This document shows, in pieces, positions 1-6,551 of a stretch of DNA of 23,895 nt (its first letter is position 1; each line of letters opens with the position of its first letter). The translations under genes were made by a program, and so were the position numbers. Source of the stretch: Suilimivivens sp963638365 (GTDB lineage: Bacteria; Bacillota; Clostridia; Lachnospirales; Lachnospiraceae); NCBI GenBank assembly GCA_963638365.1, contig CAVHRK010000058.1:1-23895 (forward strand). Direction: 5' to 3'. The notes beneath the pieces are model-generated. The model searched no databases and had not been told where the DNA came from. It saw only the letters and a program-made list of their open reading frames with translations.

Positions 1-6
1 AACGAG

Positions 7-41
7 AAAAGCGCTTCTGGCTTGCTGACCAAAAGCGTTTT
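7..41. terminator. Imperfect hairpin, possible terminator
   Basis: An inverted repeat pairs 12-20 with 29-37 (one C-A mismatch, 8-base loop), extended by AAAA at 7-10 and TTTT at 38-41. The T-run favours rightward termination for a gene lying outside the window. A second small hairpin follows at 54-74 (AAATGATCC / GGATCATTT, followed by TTTTC). Neither can be tied to a gene visible here. Confidence 0.4.
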
Positions 42-94
42 GTCTACAGTCTGAAATGATCCACTGGATCATTTTCTCATATGCATGGCAACTC

Positions 95-140
95 AAAAAT
101 CCATTCAGTGAGGAACATTGCCCTTACTGAATGGATTTTA
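95..140 (-). terminator. hisS rho-independent terminator
   Basis: A perfect 14-base inverted repeat (96-109 with 126-139) lies 17 bases beyond the hisS stop codon. Read leftward, the stem ends in a run of five T, as expected for an intrinsic terminator. The promoter-proximal arm nearly duplicates the last codons of hisS (see findings). Confidence 0.75.
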
Positions 141-156
141 TATTAATCAAAACAAT

Positions 157-1416
157 TTACTGAATGGGATTTTTATAGAATTCCTTAATCTCTGTATAGC
201 CATCCTTCGCAAGCTGTTCCTTCTGGAACTTCTTATTCTTATTCATCCGGACAACCAGAATCTGTCTGCCGCTCTTACGCTCTTCCTGTGCCTTTGCAAT
301 GACTTCGCAAAGCCGGTCGGAAGGAAGTCCCTTCTCCAGTAAATAAGCGGTTCTCTCAGGTGCTCCGGGCACCTTAAAGCCACTCTCCATCAAAAGCAGA
401 ATGATCCGTTCAAATCCGATAGAAAATCCACACGCCGGAACATCATTTCCGGTAAATTTTCCGACCATCTTGTCATATCTTCCACCGCCGCCGCAGCTTC
501 CACCGAATTCCGGCATTGCAATTTCAAAAATCGTTCCGGTATAATAAGACATACCACGTACCAGTGTCGGATCAAATACCATTTCAAACTCTGCTTCCTT
601 CGTTGCCGTTACACTCTCAATGATCTCGGAAAGGCTCTGCTTTACCCCTTCCTCTAAGAAGTCACCCAGTGTATCTGCAAGGTACTGTAAGCCGTTTTCA
701 GCCTTCTCCATATTCTTGAAAAGACTTAAATACCGTTCTACTGCTTCTTCAGAAAATCCGTTCTCTAAAAGCTCTTCCCTGACACCGTCAAGTCCGATCT
801 TATCCATCTTATCCAAGGTAATGAATACGCTGTCATAGGATTCCTCCGGGAACCCACTGTAAGCAGCCATTGCCTTCAGAATTCTTCTTTCGTTAATCCG
901 GATCTGGAAATTCTTAAATCCAAGTCTTCCAAGAGTCGTTGTTGTTGCCAGAATCAGCTCGATTTCGGCAAGGTTTGACGGCTCTCCCAAAATATCAATA
1001 TCACACTGCATAAACTGGCGGTAGCGGCCTCTCTGCGGACGATCCGCACGCCATACATTTCCCATCTGCAATGCTTTAAAAGGACTGGGCAGTTCGTTGG
1101 CATGATTGGAGTAATACCGAACCAGGGGAACGGTTAAGTCATAACGCAGGCCCCCATCAACAAGGTCCTGTTCATTCTGTGCCGTTTCGAGCTTTAACTT
1201 CTCGCCTCTTTTTAAGATCTTAAAAATCAGCTTCTCATTCTCTCCGCCCTGCTTGTTGGTCAGATTTTCGATGTTCTCCACACAGGGAGTTTCAATCGAG
1301 GTAAAGCCAAATTTTCCGTAGGTCTCCTTAATCACTCCGATTACATAATCCCGAATCACCATTTCCTCGGGCAGAATATCCTTCATGCCGGTCACCGGCT
1401 TCTTGCTCAATGCCAT
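157..1416 (-). CDS. hisS: Histidine--tRNA ligase
   Basis: Charges tRNA-His with histidine in the cytoplasm; class II aminoacyl-tRNA synthetase, 419 residues. Motif 2 is visible around residues 119-144 (Arg123, then GRYRQFMQCDID), and motif 3 at 306-338 with GGGGRYD and GFSIGFERI. The histidine-binding HisA motif at 287-292 reads RGMSYY rather than the usual RGLDYY. The C-terminal anticodon-binding part (about 353-419) is short, roughly 67 residues against about 90 in typical enzymes, and ends soon after a LVVRMNKNKKFQ strand. The start is the ATG at 1414-1416, with an AAAGGA site about 10 bases upstream. It is transcribed alone, divergent from aroF. The family call is secure; whether it is the only HisRS of the cell cannot be seen here. 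Confidence 0.93.
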   Translation of the reverse strand: MALSKKPVTGMKDILPEEMVIRDYVIGVIKETYGKFGFTSIETPCVENIENLTNKQGGENEKLIFKILKRGEKLKLETAQNEQDLVDGGLRYDLTVPLVRYYSNHANELPSPFKALQMGNVWRADRPQRGRYRQFMQCDIDILGEPSNLAEIELILATTTTLGRLGFKNFQIRINERRILKAMAAYSGFPEESYDSVFITLDKMDKIGLDGVREELLENGFSEEAVERYLSLFKNMEKAENGLQYLADTLGDFLEEGVKQSLSEIIESVTATKEAEFEMVFDPTLVRGMSYYTGTIFEIAMPEFGGSCGGGGRYDKMVGKFTGNDVPACGFSIGFERIILLLMESGFKVPGAPERTAYLLEKGLPSDRLCEVIAKAQEERKSGRQILVVRMNKNKKFQKEQLAKDGYTEIKEFYKNPIQ

Positions 1417-1472
1417 AACGATATCGTCCTTTCTCTTCTATGATAAATCTTTTGCATAATAACACGAACCTC

Positions 1473-1502
1473 TTGCAATTTTACACTTTTTCTGGTTATA
1501 AT
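1473..1502 (+). promoter_or_regulatory. aroF sigma-A promoter
   Basis: TTGCAA (1473-1478), an 18-base spacer and TATAAT (1497-1502). A transcript would start near 1509, leaving a leader of only about 28 bases, so no T-box, leader peptide or attenuator is present. The AAGGAGGAG ribosome site lies at 1521-1529, seven bases before the ATG. Confidence 0.75.
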
Positions 1503-1536
1503 GCAACTGTGATTTGTACTAAGGAGGAGTAGTTTT

Positions 1537-2568
1537 ATGTCATTCGAATACATTCGTAAATTACCAACGCCCGATGAAATCCGTGAGGAATTTCCCTTTC
1601 CTTCCCCTCTCACCGAACTGAAAGAGAAACGGGATGCGGAAATCCACAAGGTGCTCACCGGTGAAAGTGATAAATTTTTAGTCATCATCGGCCCCTGTTC
1701 CGCAGACAATGAAGATTCTGTATGCGATTATGTGAGCCGCTTAGCCCGTATCAATGAGGATGTTAAAGATCGTCTGATCCTGATTCCCCGTATTTACACC
1801 AATAAGCCGCGTACCACAGGCGAAGGCTACAAGGGTATTGTGCATCAGCCCAATCCCGAACAGAAGCCGGATTTTCTGGCAGGACTTATTGCTATGAGAA
1901 AGATGCACATCCGTGCTGTCGAGGAATCCGGATTGACCGCAGCCGATGAAATGCTTTATCCGGAAAACTGGGGCTATGTCTCCGATCTGCTCTCCTACGT
2001 GGCAATCGGTGCCCGTTCCGTAGAGGATCAGCAACATCGTATTGTGGTAAGTGGATTTGATACCCCTGCCGGAATGAAGAACCCCACAAGCGGAAACCTG
2101 ACCGTCATGCTCAATTCCGTATATGCTTCCCAGCATCCCCACTCTTTCATCTATCGTGGCTATGAAGTGAAGACCAACGGAAATGAGCTTGCACACACCG
2201 TTTTGCGCGGTGCAACCAATAAGCACGGGGAAAGCACCCCGAACTACCACTACGAGGACTTAAACCTCTTATTAAACCTCTATCAGGCCCGTGACCTTAA
2301 GAACCCGGCAACCATTATCGATACCAATCATAACAACTCCGGCAAGAAATTCGAGCAGCAGATCCGTATCGTAAAGGAAGTTATGCACAGCCGTAAGCTG
2401 AGCCCGGATATCCATAAACTGGTAAAAGGTGTCATGATTGAAAGTTATATTGAGGAAGGATGTCAGAAGATCGGCGACGGCGTTTATGGAAAGTCCATTA
2501 CCGATCCCTGTCTTGGATGGGAAGATTCCCGAAGACTCATTTATGATATTGCAGATACCTGTTGCTAA
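1537..2568 (+). CDS. aroF: 3-deoxy-7-phosphoheptulonate synthase (AroG/AroF type)
   Basis: Condenses phosphoenolpyruvate with erythrose 4-phosphate, the first step of the shikimate pathway to aromatic amino acids. This is a class I-alpha enzyme of 343 residues, close in length to E. coli AroG. The four metal ligands can be placed by family motifs: Cys54 in GPCS, His265 in DTNHNN, Glu302 in MIESY and Asp323 in SITDPC. The substrate-binding KPRTT (90-94), IGAR (157-160) and GMKN (179-182) stretches are intact. No separate regulatory domain (ACT or chorismate mutase) is fused. A strong ribosome site precedes the ATG. It is monocistronic: own promoter upstream and a terminator directly downstream. 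Feedback specificity cannot be read from the sequence. Confidence 0.95.
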   Translation: MSFEYIRKLPTPDEIREEFPFPSPLTELKEKRDAEIHKVLTGESDKFLVIIGPCSADNEDSVCDYVSRLARINEDVKDRLILIPRIYTNKPRTTGEGYKGIVHQPNPEQKPDFLAGLIAMRKMHIRAVEESGLTAADEMLYPENWGYVSDLLSYVAIGARSVEDQQHRIVVSGFDTPAGMKNPTSGNLTVMLNSVYASQHPHSFIYRGYEVKTNGNELAHTVLRGATNKHGESTPNYHYEDLNLLLNLYQARDLKNPATIIDTNHNNSGKKFEQQIRIVKEVMHSRKLSPDIHKLVKGVMIESYIEEGCQKIGDGVYGKSITDPCLGWEDSRRLIYDIADTCC

Positions 2569-2586
2569 AACAAATTAAGAAATCAG

Positions 2587-2630
2587 AAAAGGAGTTCTCC
2601 TGCATCGAATGATGTGGGAAACTCCTTTTT
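2587..2630 (+). terminator. aroF terminator, possibly bidirectional
   Basis: Inverted repeat AAAAGGAGTT (2587-2596) with AACTCCTTTT (2619-2628), followed by a T-rich tail on the + strand. It lies 19 bases after the aroF stop. Read leftward it also ends in TTTT, so it may serve the convergent xer gene too. Confidence 0.75.
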
Positions 2631-2672
2631 ATTTCTACTTATTACATTTTCTGTTTCTATGAAGTTTATACT

Positions 2673-3563
2673 TCAATGTCTCGGATGTGCTTTGGCATAA
2701 ACCTCTTTGATCCGGCTGTGATTCATCTGTGCATAAATCTGTGTCGTTGAAATATCCGAATGTCCCAGCATTTCCTGTACACTTCGCAGATCCGCCCCGT
2801 TCTCAACAAGGTGTGCCGCAAAGGAATGACGCAGGGTATGCGGGGTAATATCCGCTACGATTCCTGCTTTCTTCGCATAGTACTTAATCAGTTTCCAAAA
2901 GCCCTGACGACTCATCGGCTGACCGGAACAGTTGGCAAACAGGTATTCCGAATCCGGATCACTGATCATCGCTGCTCTCGTTCCCTCCAGATACCGGATG
3001 AGTGCACTCTTCGCTGCATTACCGAAAGGAATCACACGCTCTTTATTTGCATCCTTGCAGACAATGAAGCCCATCTGTAAATTCACATCTGCGGTCTTTA
3101 AGGTGATAAGCTCTGTCACACGGATTCCCGTCGCATACAGAAGCTCTAACATCGCCTTATCACGGATCTCCTTCGGAGTGTCCCCGGAAGGCTGCTCTAA
3201 GAGACGTACCACCTCATCCATAGAAAGAATCTCCGGCATCTTCTTCTCAATCTTCGGTGCATGAAGCTGCTCTGCCGCATCCTCGCTTACCACACCCTCA
3301 CGATAGAGATAGTGATAGAACGCCTTTAAGGAAGCAATATTTCTGGAAATGGTCGCTGCCGAGAACTTATTCTTCTCCATATAAAGCACATAAGAATTAA
3401 GTGTTGTGGATGTCACTTTCTTAATGTCGGTAATGCCCTGCTCTTCCAGATATGCCTTCACCTTGTTCAGATCACGGTGATAGGAAAGCTCTGTATTCTC
3501 AGAGGTATGCTTCACATTATGTAAATAATCTATGAATGCCTGAATCTGCTCTTCAACTGCCAA
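2673..3563 (-). CDS. xerD: Site-specific tyrosine recombinase, XerD type
   Basis: Resolves chromosome dimers at dif with a partner recombinase. The protein has 296 residues, the usual Xer length: an N-terminal SAM-like core-binding domain (about 1-90) and a C-terminal catalytic domain. Catalytic residues are Arg148 (ATGIRVTEL), His242 and Arg245 (HTLRH), His268 (LGHSD) and the nucleophile Tyr277. The catalytic lysine region reads VCKDANKER instead of the common GKGNKER, so Lys170 is probable but offset by one residue. The start is TTG at 3561-3563 with GAGGGG eight bases upstream; no nearer ATG fits. The neighbouring spoIIM and nudF match the Bacillus nudF-spoIIM-xerD arrangement, which favours XerD over XerC or an integron-type enzyme. 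It has its own promoter. Confidence 0.9.
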   Translation of the reverse strand: MAVEEQIQAFIDYLHNVKHTSENTELSYHRDLNKVKAYLEEQGITDIKKVTSTTLNSYVLYMEKNKFSAATISRNIASLKAFYHYLYREGVVSEDAAEQLHAPKIEKKMPEILSMDEVVRLLEQPSGDTPKEIRDKAMLELLYATGIRVTELITLKTADVNLQMGFIVCKDANKERVIPFGNAAKSALIRYLEGTRAAMISDPDSEYLFANCSGQPMSRQGFWKLIKYYAKKAGIVADITPHTLRHSFAAHLVENGADLRSVQEMLGHSDISTTQIYAQMNHSRIKEVYAKAHPRH

Positions 3564-3616
3564 AACGGTAACCCCTCGATGAATAATTTCGTTTACATAA
3601 ACATCATGTGATTTTC

Positions 3617-3645
3617 ATTATAAGCATATTTTTTCAGAAAAGCAA
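3617..3645 (-). promoter_or_regulatory. xerD sigma-A promoter
   Basis: On the minus strand TTGCTT (3640-3645), exactly 17 bases, then TATAAT (3617-3622). The leader runs about 45 bases to the TTG start. The rest of the xerD-spoIIM gap up to 3751 is AT-rich; I see no strong terminator or ORF in it. Confidence 0.75.
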
Positions 3646-3751
3646 ATGTATTTTTGCCCATTTTACGGCGTTTTTAACTGGTTTACCATAAAAAATACCA
3701 CATATCGAAAAAGGTAAATTATGTTAATACTACATCTTGTAAAAATTTCTT

Positions 3752-4276
3752 TTAAAATAATTTTAAAATATCTTTTATCAAAATTGGGTTTACATAACTT
3801 TCAAGCAGACCTCCAAGCGCAATCCCCGTAAAGATCCACAAAAGGAGCCACGGCTTTCTCCTCCTGATATATTGCTCATTCAGACACCAGTATAGAAGCA
3901 GCACATAGGACGGAATCAGCACAAACTGATGCGGAAACAGGCTTCCTAAGACAAATAAAGCACCCCGGAACTGATACTGCATACAGGCCGCCGCTGCATA
4001 CATGCCAAACAACATGCCCTGCCAGAGAATAAAGCATTTCACCGCAAAACGTCCATACATCGTATTGGACAAAAGAAGCAGGATCCCTGCAACCGCCAGA
4101 TGGCGTACCAGCAGATACATAAAAAAATGAGAACCCTGAATGTCCATGCTCCGCAGCCGCTCAATGGTTTCTGAACCAAGAAGTCCATCCTCAAACAAAA
4201 AGCGGTTTCCCGTAAGCACGATCACCATGATTCCCAAAAGTAAGGATCCAATAAATAAAAGCCGATATTTACGCAT
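3752..4276 (-). CDS. spoIIM: Stage II sporulation protein M (SpoIIM)
   Basis: Integral membrane protein of the SpoIIDMP engulfment complex, which remodels peptidoglycan during spore formation. Five hydrophobic segments are visible in 174 residues (about 5-22, 52-70, 81-100, 104-130, 143-163). The block RGALFVLGSLFPHQFVLIPS and the late ESYVNP motif match the SpoIIM/DUF95 family. It is shorter than the 215-residue Bacillus protein. I chose the ATG at 4274-4276 because AAGGAGG at 4283-4289 sits six bases upstream; a longer frame to 4420 would overlap nudF and adds an unrelated basic leader. It follows nudF by 67 bases and precedes xerD, as in Bacillus. A weak sigma-E-like promoter lies just upstream (see findings). 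Confidence 0.82.
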   Translation of the reverse strand: MRKYRLLFIGSLLLGIMVIVLTGNRFLFEDGLLGSETIERLRSMDIQGSHFFMYLLVRHLAVAGILLLLSNTMYGRFAVKCFILWQGMLFGMYAAAACMQYQFRGALFVLGSLFPHQFVLIPSYVLLLYWCLNEQYIRRRKPWLLLWIFTGIALGGLLESYVNPILIKDILKLF

Positions 4277-4343
4277 CACCATCCTCCTTGTCCTTCCATG
4301 TATATGAAAGGAAAAGAGGTGGTATGCGTTAAGTTTCATGTTG

Positions 4344-4892
4344 TTAATTGTGTTCCTGTTTTCTCCGGTATTCGTTATAGGCCAGAATGGCAGCCACCGT
4401 CTTCGAGTCCTGAATTTCACACCGGAAGACCTTATCCATCAGCTCTTCTACCGTATAGGCCTCATACTGTACATACTCATCCTCGTCCAGATGCTGTTTT
4501 CCCGGCTTTAAGTTCTTTGCCAGATATATATCGATCTTTTCATTACAGAACGCCACGGTCGTATAAATTGAAAGCAATAATTCAAGATCATCGGAATGAT
4601 ACCCGGTCTCTTCCTGCAGCTCCCGCGCTGCCGCATCCCTTGTCGGCTCCTGCGCTGTCTGCAGACCGCCTGCCGGGATTTCCAGTGTATAACGCTCCAA
4701 TGCATTCCGGTACTGACGAACCATGATAATCCGTCCCTGATCGTCCACAGGAACGACCGCAGCGGCTCCTTTATGCTTAATAAAGTCCCACTTGGCAATA
4801 TGTCCGTTCGGAATCTGCATGGTATCCTGATAATAATCAATAATTGCTCCATGTGCCACCAGATCTCTGGAGATCCGTCTGATTTCTTCCAT
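4344..4892 (-). CDS. nudF: NUDIX hydrolase, ADP-ribose pyrophosphatase type
   Basis: Probably hydrolyses ADP-ribose to AMP and ribose 5-phosphate. The 182-residue protein carries a complete Nudix box at 76-98: Gly76, Glu82, then RELQEETGY with metal-binding Glu91, Glu94 and Glu95. The preceding EIPAGG (71-76) and the RQYRNALE stretch (59-66) are typical of ADP-ribose pyrophosphatases. The ATG has an AGGAG site about eight bases upstream. It starts 22 bases after the aminotransferase gene, so the two are probably co-transcribed, with spoIIM downstream. Substrate assignment is by family resemblance and synteny; other Nudix substrates are possible. Confidence 0.88.
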   Translation of the reverse strand: MEEIRRISRDLVAHGAIIDYYQDTMQIPNGHIAKWDFIKHKGAAAVVPVDDQGRIIMVRQYRNALERYTLEIPAGGLQTAQEPTRDAAARELQEETGYHSDDLELLLSIYTTVAFCNEKIDIYLAKNLKPGKQHLDEDEYVQYEAYTVEELMDKVFRCEIQDSKTVAAILAYNEYRRKQEHN

Positions 4893-4914
4893 AATAAACT
4901 CCTGCCTATACGAT

Positions 4915-6207
4915 TTATGCTTCTTTTTCGTCTAAAAGCTTATTTACGCTGACAAGCTTCACACAGAGAATAAATACCTCTGCTGCTTTCTTTAAGTCCT
5001 CTAACGGAGGGAAGGTGGGTGCCAGACGGATGTTCCTGTCATCCGGATCCTTCTTATAGGGATAGGCAGAACCTGCACCGGTGAGTACGACTCCTGCCTC
5101 CTTACATTTTGCAACGATTTCCTTGGCACAGCCATTCAGTGAGTCAAAGGATACAAAGTATCCGCCAATCGGCCTGGTCCATTCGCCGATTTCAAGACCG
5201 CCCAGTTGTTCATCCAATGCTCCGATCAGGTATTCAAGCTTTGGACGAATGATGGCTGCATGCTTTCTCATATGCTCCTTCATTCCACCAATATTCTTAA
5301 AGTAACGTACATGACGAAGCTGATTCAATTTATCATGTCCGATGGTCTGAATGGTAATCACACTCTTAATATAATCAAGGTTCTTTTCCGAAGTACCAAG
5401 GGCTGCAATACCGCTTCCCGGGAAAGTTACCTTGGAGGTAGAACAGAATTTGTATACCATATCCGGATTACCGGCTTTCTTACATTCATCCAGAATCTCC
5501 AATAATTGATCCTGTTTGTCATCATACAGATGATGAATGGTATAGGCATTGTCCCAGAAAATACGAAAATCTTCTGCTGCAGGCTTTAACGCTGCGAAAC
5601 GCTTTACGACTTCATCCGAATAGGTAATACCCTGCGGATTGGAATACTTCGGTACACACCAGATTCCCTTGACGGCAGGATCGTTATTCACATACTGTTC
5701 CACAAGATCCATATCCGGCCCATCTGCTCTCATTGGAATATTAATCATTTCAATCCCAAACTGCTGGGTGATCGCAAAGTGACGGTCATATCCGGGTACG
5801 GGACATAAGAATTTTACTTTATCTAATTTACACCAGGGTGTTGCTCCACAGACACCGAGAATCATGGAACGTGCCACGGTATCATACATGACATTCAGGC
5901 TGGAATTTCCAAATACGATGACCTCTTCCGGAGAAATTTCCATCATATCCGCCATTAATTGTCTGGCTTCATGAATACCAACCAGTTCTCCATAGTTTCT
6001 GCAATCAATCCCTGCTTCTGACTTGAAATCAGATTCTGGGGAAAGGGTATTAAAAAAGTCAGCCTCCATATCAAGCTGCTCTGCACTGGGAAGGCCTCTT
6101 GCCATATTCAGTTTCAGCCCCTTAGCCTTAGCCTCTTCATATTCCTTGTTCAGTTCTCCCTGCAGTTCTTTTAATTCTGCAATGCTGAGTTCCTTATAAG
6201 ACTTCAT
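4915..6207 (-). CDS. Aspartate aminotransferase, type Ic (MocR-like aminotransferase family)
   Basis: PLP-dependent fold-type I transaminase of 430 residues. Lys259 in CSTSKVTFPGSG is the expected PLP-binding lysine; Asn190 (SNPQG), Asp219 and Tyr222 (WDNAY) and the C-terminal RNIRLAPTFP arginines complete the cofactor and carboxylate site. The opening RGLPSAEQLD and the GNSSL stretch (100-104) are characteristic of the aspartate aminotransferase Ic group rather than the AspC/AspB groups. There is no DNA-binding domain, so it is an enzyme and not a MocR regulator. The AGGAG site is well placed for the ATG at 6205-6207. It heads the aminotransferase-nudF-spoIIM cluster and has its own promoter. 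Aspartate/2-oxoglutarate is the likely substrate pair but is inferred from the family. Confidence 0.88.
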   Translation of the reverse strand: MKSYKELSIAELKELQGELNKEYEEAKAKGLKLNMARGLPSAEQLDMEADFFNTLSPESDFKSEAGIDCRNYGELVGIHEARQLMADMMEISPEEVIVFGNSSLNVMYDTVARSMILGVCGATPWCKLDKVKFLCPVPGYDRHFAITQQFGIEMINIPMRADGPDMDLVEQYVNNDPAVKGIWCVPKYSNPQGITYSDEVVKRFAALKPAAEDFRIFWDNAYTIHHLYDDKQDQLLEILDECKKAGNPDMVYKFCSTSKVTFPGSGIAALGTSEKNLDYIKSVITIQTIGHDKLNQLRHVRYFKNIGGMKEHMRKHAAIIRPKLEYLIGALDEQLGGLEIGEWTRPIGGYFVSFDSLNGCAKEIVAKCKEAGVVLTGAGSAYPYKKDPDDRNIRLAPTFPPLEDLKKAAEVFILCVKLVSVNKLLDEKEA

Positions 6208-6240
6208 AATATTCTCCTTCCGTTGTCGTATCGTTGGATT

Positions 6241-6252
6241 ATTGTATACAAT
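6241..6252. promoter_or_regulatory. Perfect palindrome ATTGTATACAAT
   Basis: A 12-base perfect palindrome lies between the aminotransferase promoter and its ribosome site. Its form, TTGTATACAA, resembles operators of GntR-type regulators. A protein bound here would block transcription from the promoter at 6265-6293. The regulator is unknown. Confidence 0.4.
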
Positions 6253-6264
6253 GCAACTTTAAAT

Positions 6265-6293
6265 ATTTTACTATATGTTTTCCCAATATTCAA
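6265..6293 (-). promoter_or_regulatory. Promoter of aminotransferase-nudF-spoIIM
   Basis: On the minus strand TTGAAT (6288-6293), 17 bases, TAAAAT (6265-6270). The start point would be about 6258, inside reach of the palindrome at 6241-6252. The -35 lies 12 bases from the edge of the cloverleaf element. Confidence 0.6.
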
Positions 6294-6304
6294 GAGGATT
6301 TTCT

Positions 6305-6491
6305 GTAACAGTTCAGCCATGCAGAAATGATTGTACAATTTGTCCGTGGGAGCTTGCTCACAAAGGACAGATTGCGCAATTATTTCTATAGGGCGAACGC
6401 CCCACATGAAATAAGTTGCCGGAAATAACTGAAATTATTAGCCGATTTGTACTATCCGGCAACTTATGAATGGGCATGGTTGAACTGTTAC
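6305..6491 (+). other. Cloverleaf-like nested inverted-repeat element (candidate structured RNA or small repeat element)
   Basis: This 187-base block fills most of the aminotransferase-rny gap and encodes no convincing protein. An outer stem pairs 6305-6322 with 6474-6491 (18 bases, one G-U). Inside lie three arms. Arm A pairs 6324-6345 with 6365-6386 (22 positions: 18 Watson-Crick, three G-U, one A-C) and carries an inner hairpin with a CUUG loop. Arm B is the GC-rich GGGCGAACGCCC (6391-6402). Arm C pairs 6411-6423 with 6455-6467 (13 perfect). Almost all non-Watson-Crick pairs are G-U if the + strand is the RNA, hence the strand given. It could equally be a non-autonomous mobile or extragenic repeat with terminal inverted repeats; I recognise no named RNA family. 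Confidence 0.7.
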
Positions 6492-6509
6492 CACTGCCTG
6501 CTTTATTCC

Positions 6510-6547
6510 AAAAAGAACGGCAGAACCCATTTCTGAATTCTGCCGTT
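6510..6547 (-). terminator. rny terminator
   Basis: AACGGCAGAA (6516-6525) pairs perfectly with TTCTGCCGTT (6538-6547). Read leftward the stem is followed by C and then TTTTT (6510-6514). It begins four bases after the rny stop codon and separates rny from the cloverleaf element. Confidence 0.85.
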
Positions 6548-6551
6548 GTAC

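Noticed and set aside
1417..1500. Shared palindromic TTGCAA as -35 for both hisS and aroF
   Set aside because: For hisS no -10 lies at an acceptable distance from it; only the aroF promoter is supported.
3564..3751. Possible small gene or RNA between xerD and spoIIM
   Set aside because: Only the xerD promoter stands out; remaining repeats (two copies of TATTTTAAAA at the spoIIM end) are simple AT-rich sequence.
4277..4420. N-terminal extension of SpoIIM overlapping nudF
   Set aside because: The internal ATG has a near-perfect AAGGAGG site, and the extra residues are unlike the family.
6204..6407. 67-residue minus-strand ORF over the aminotransferase promoter and cloverleaf
   Set aside because: It crosses a promoter and a highly structured repeat and has no ribosome site; the structure explains the region better.
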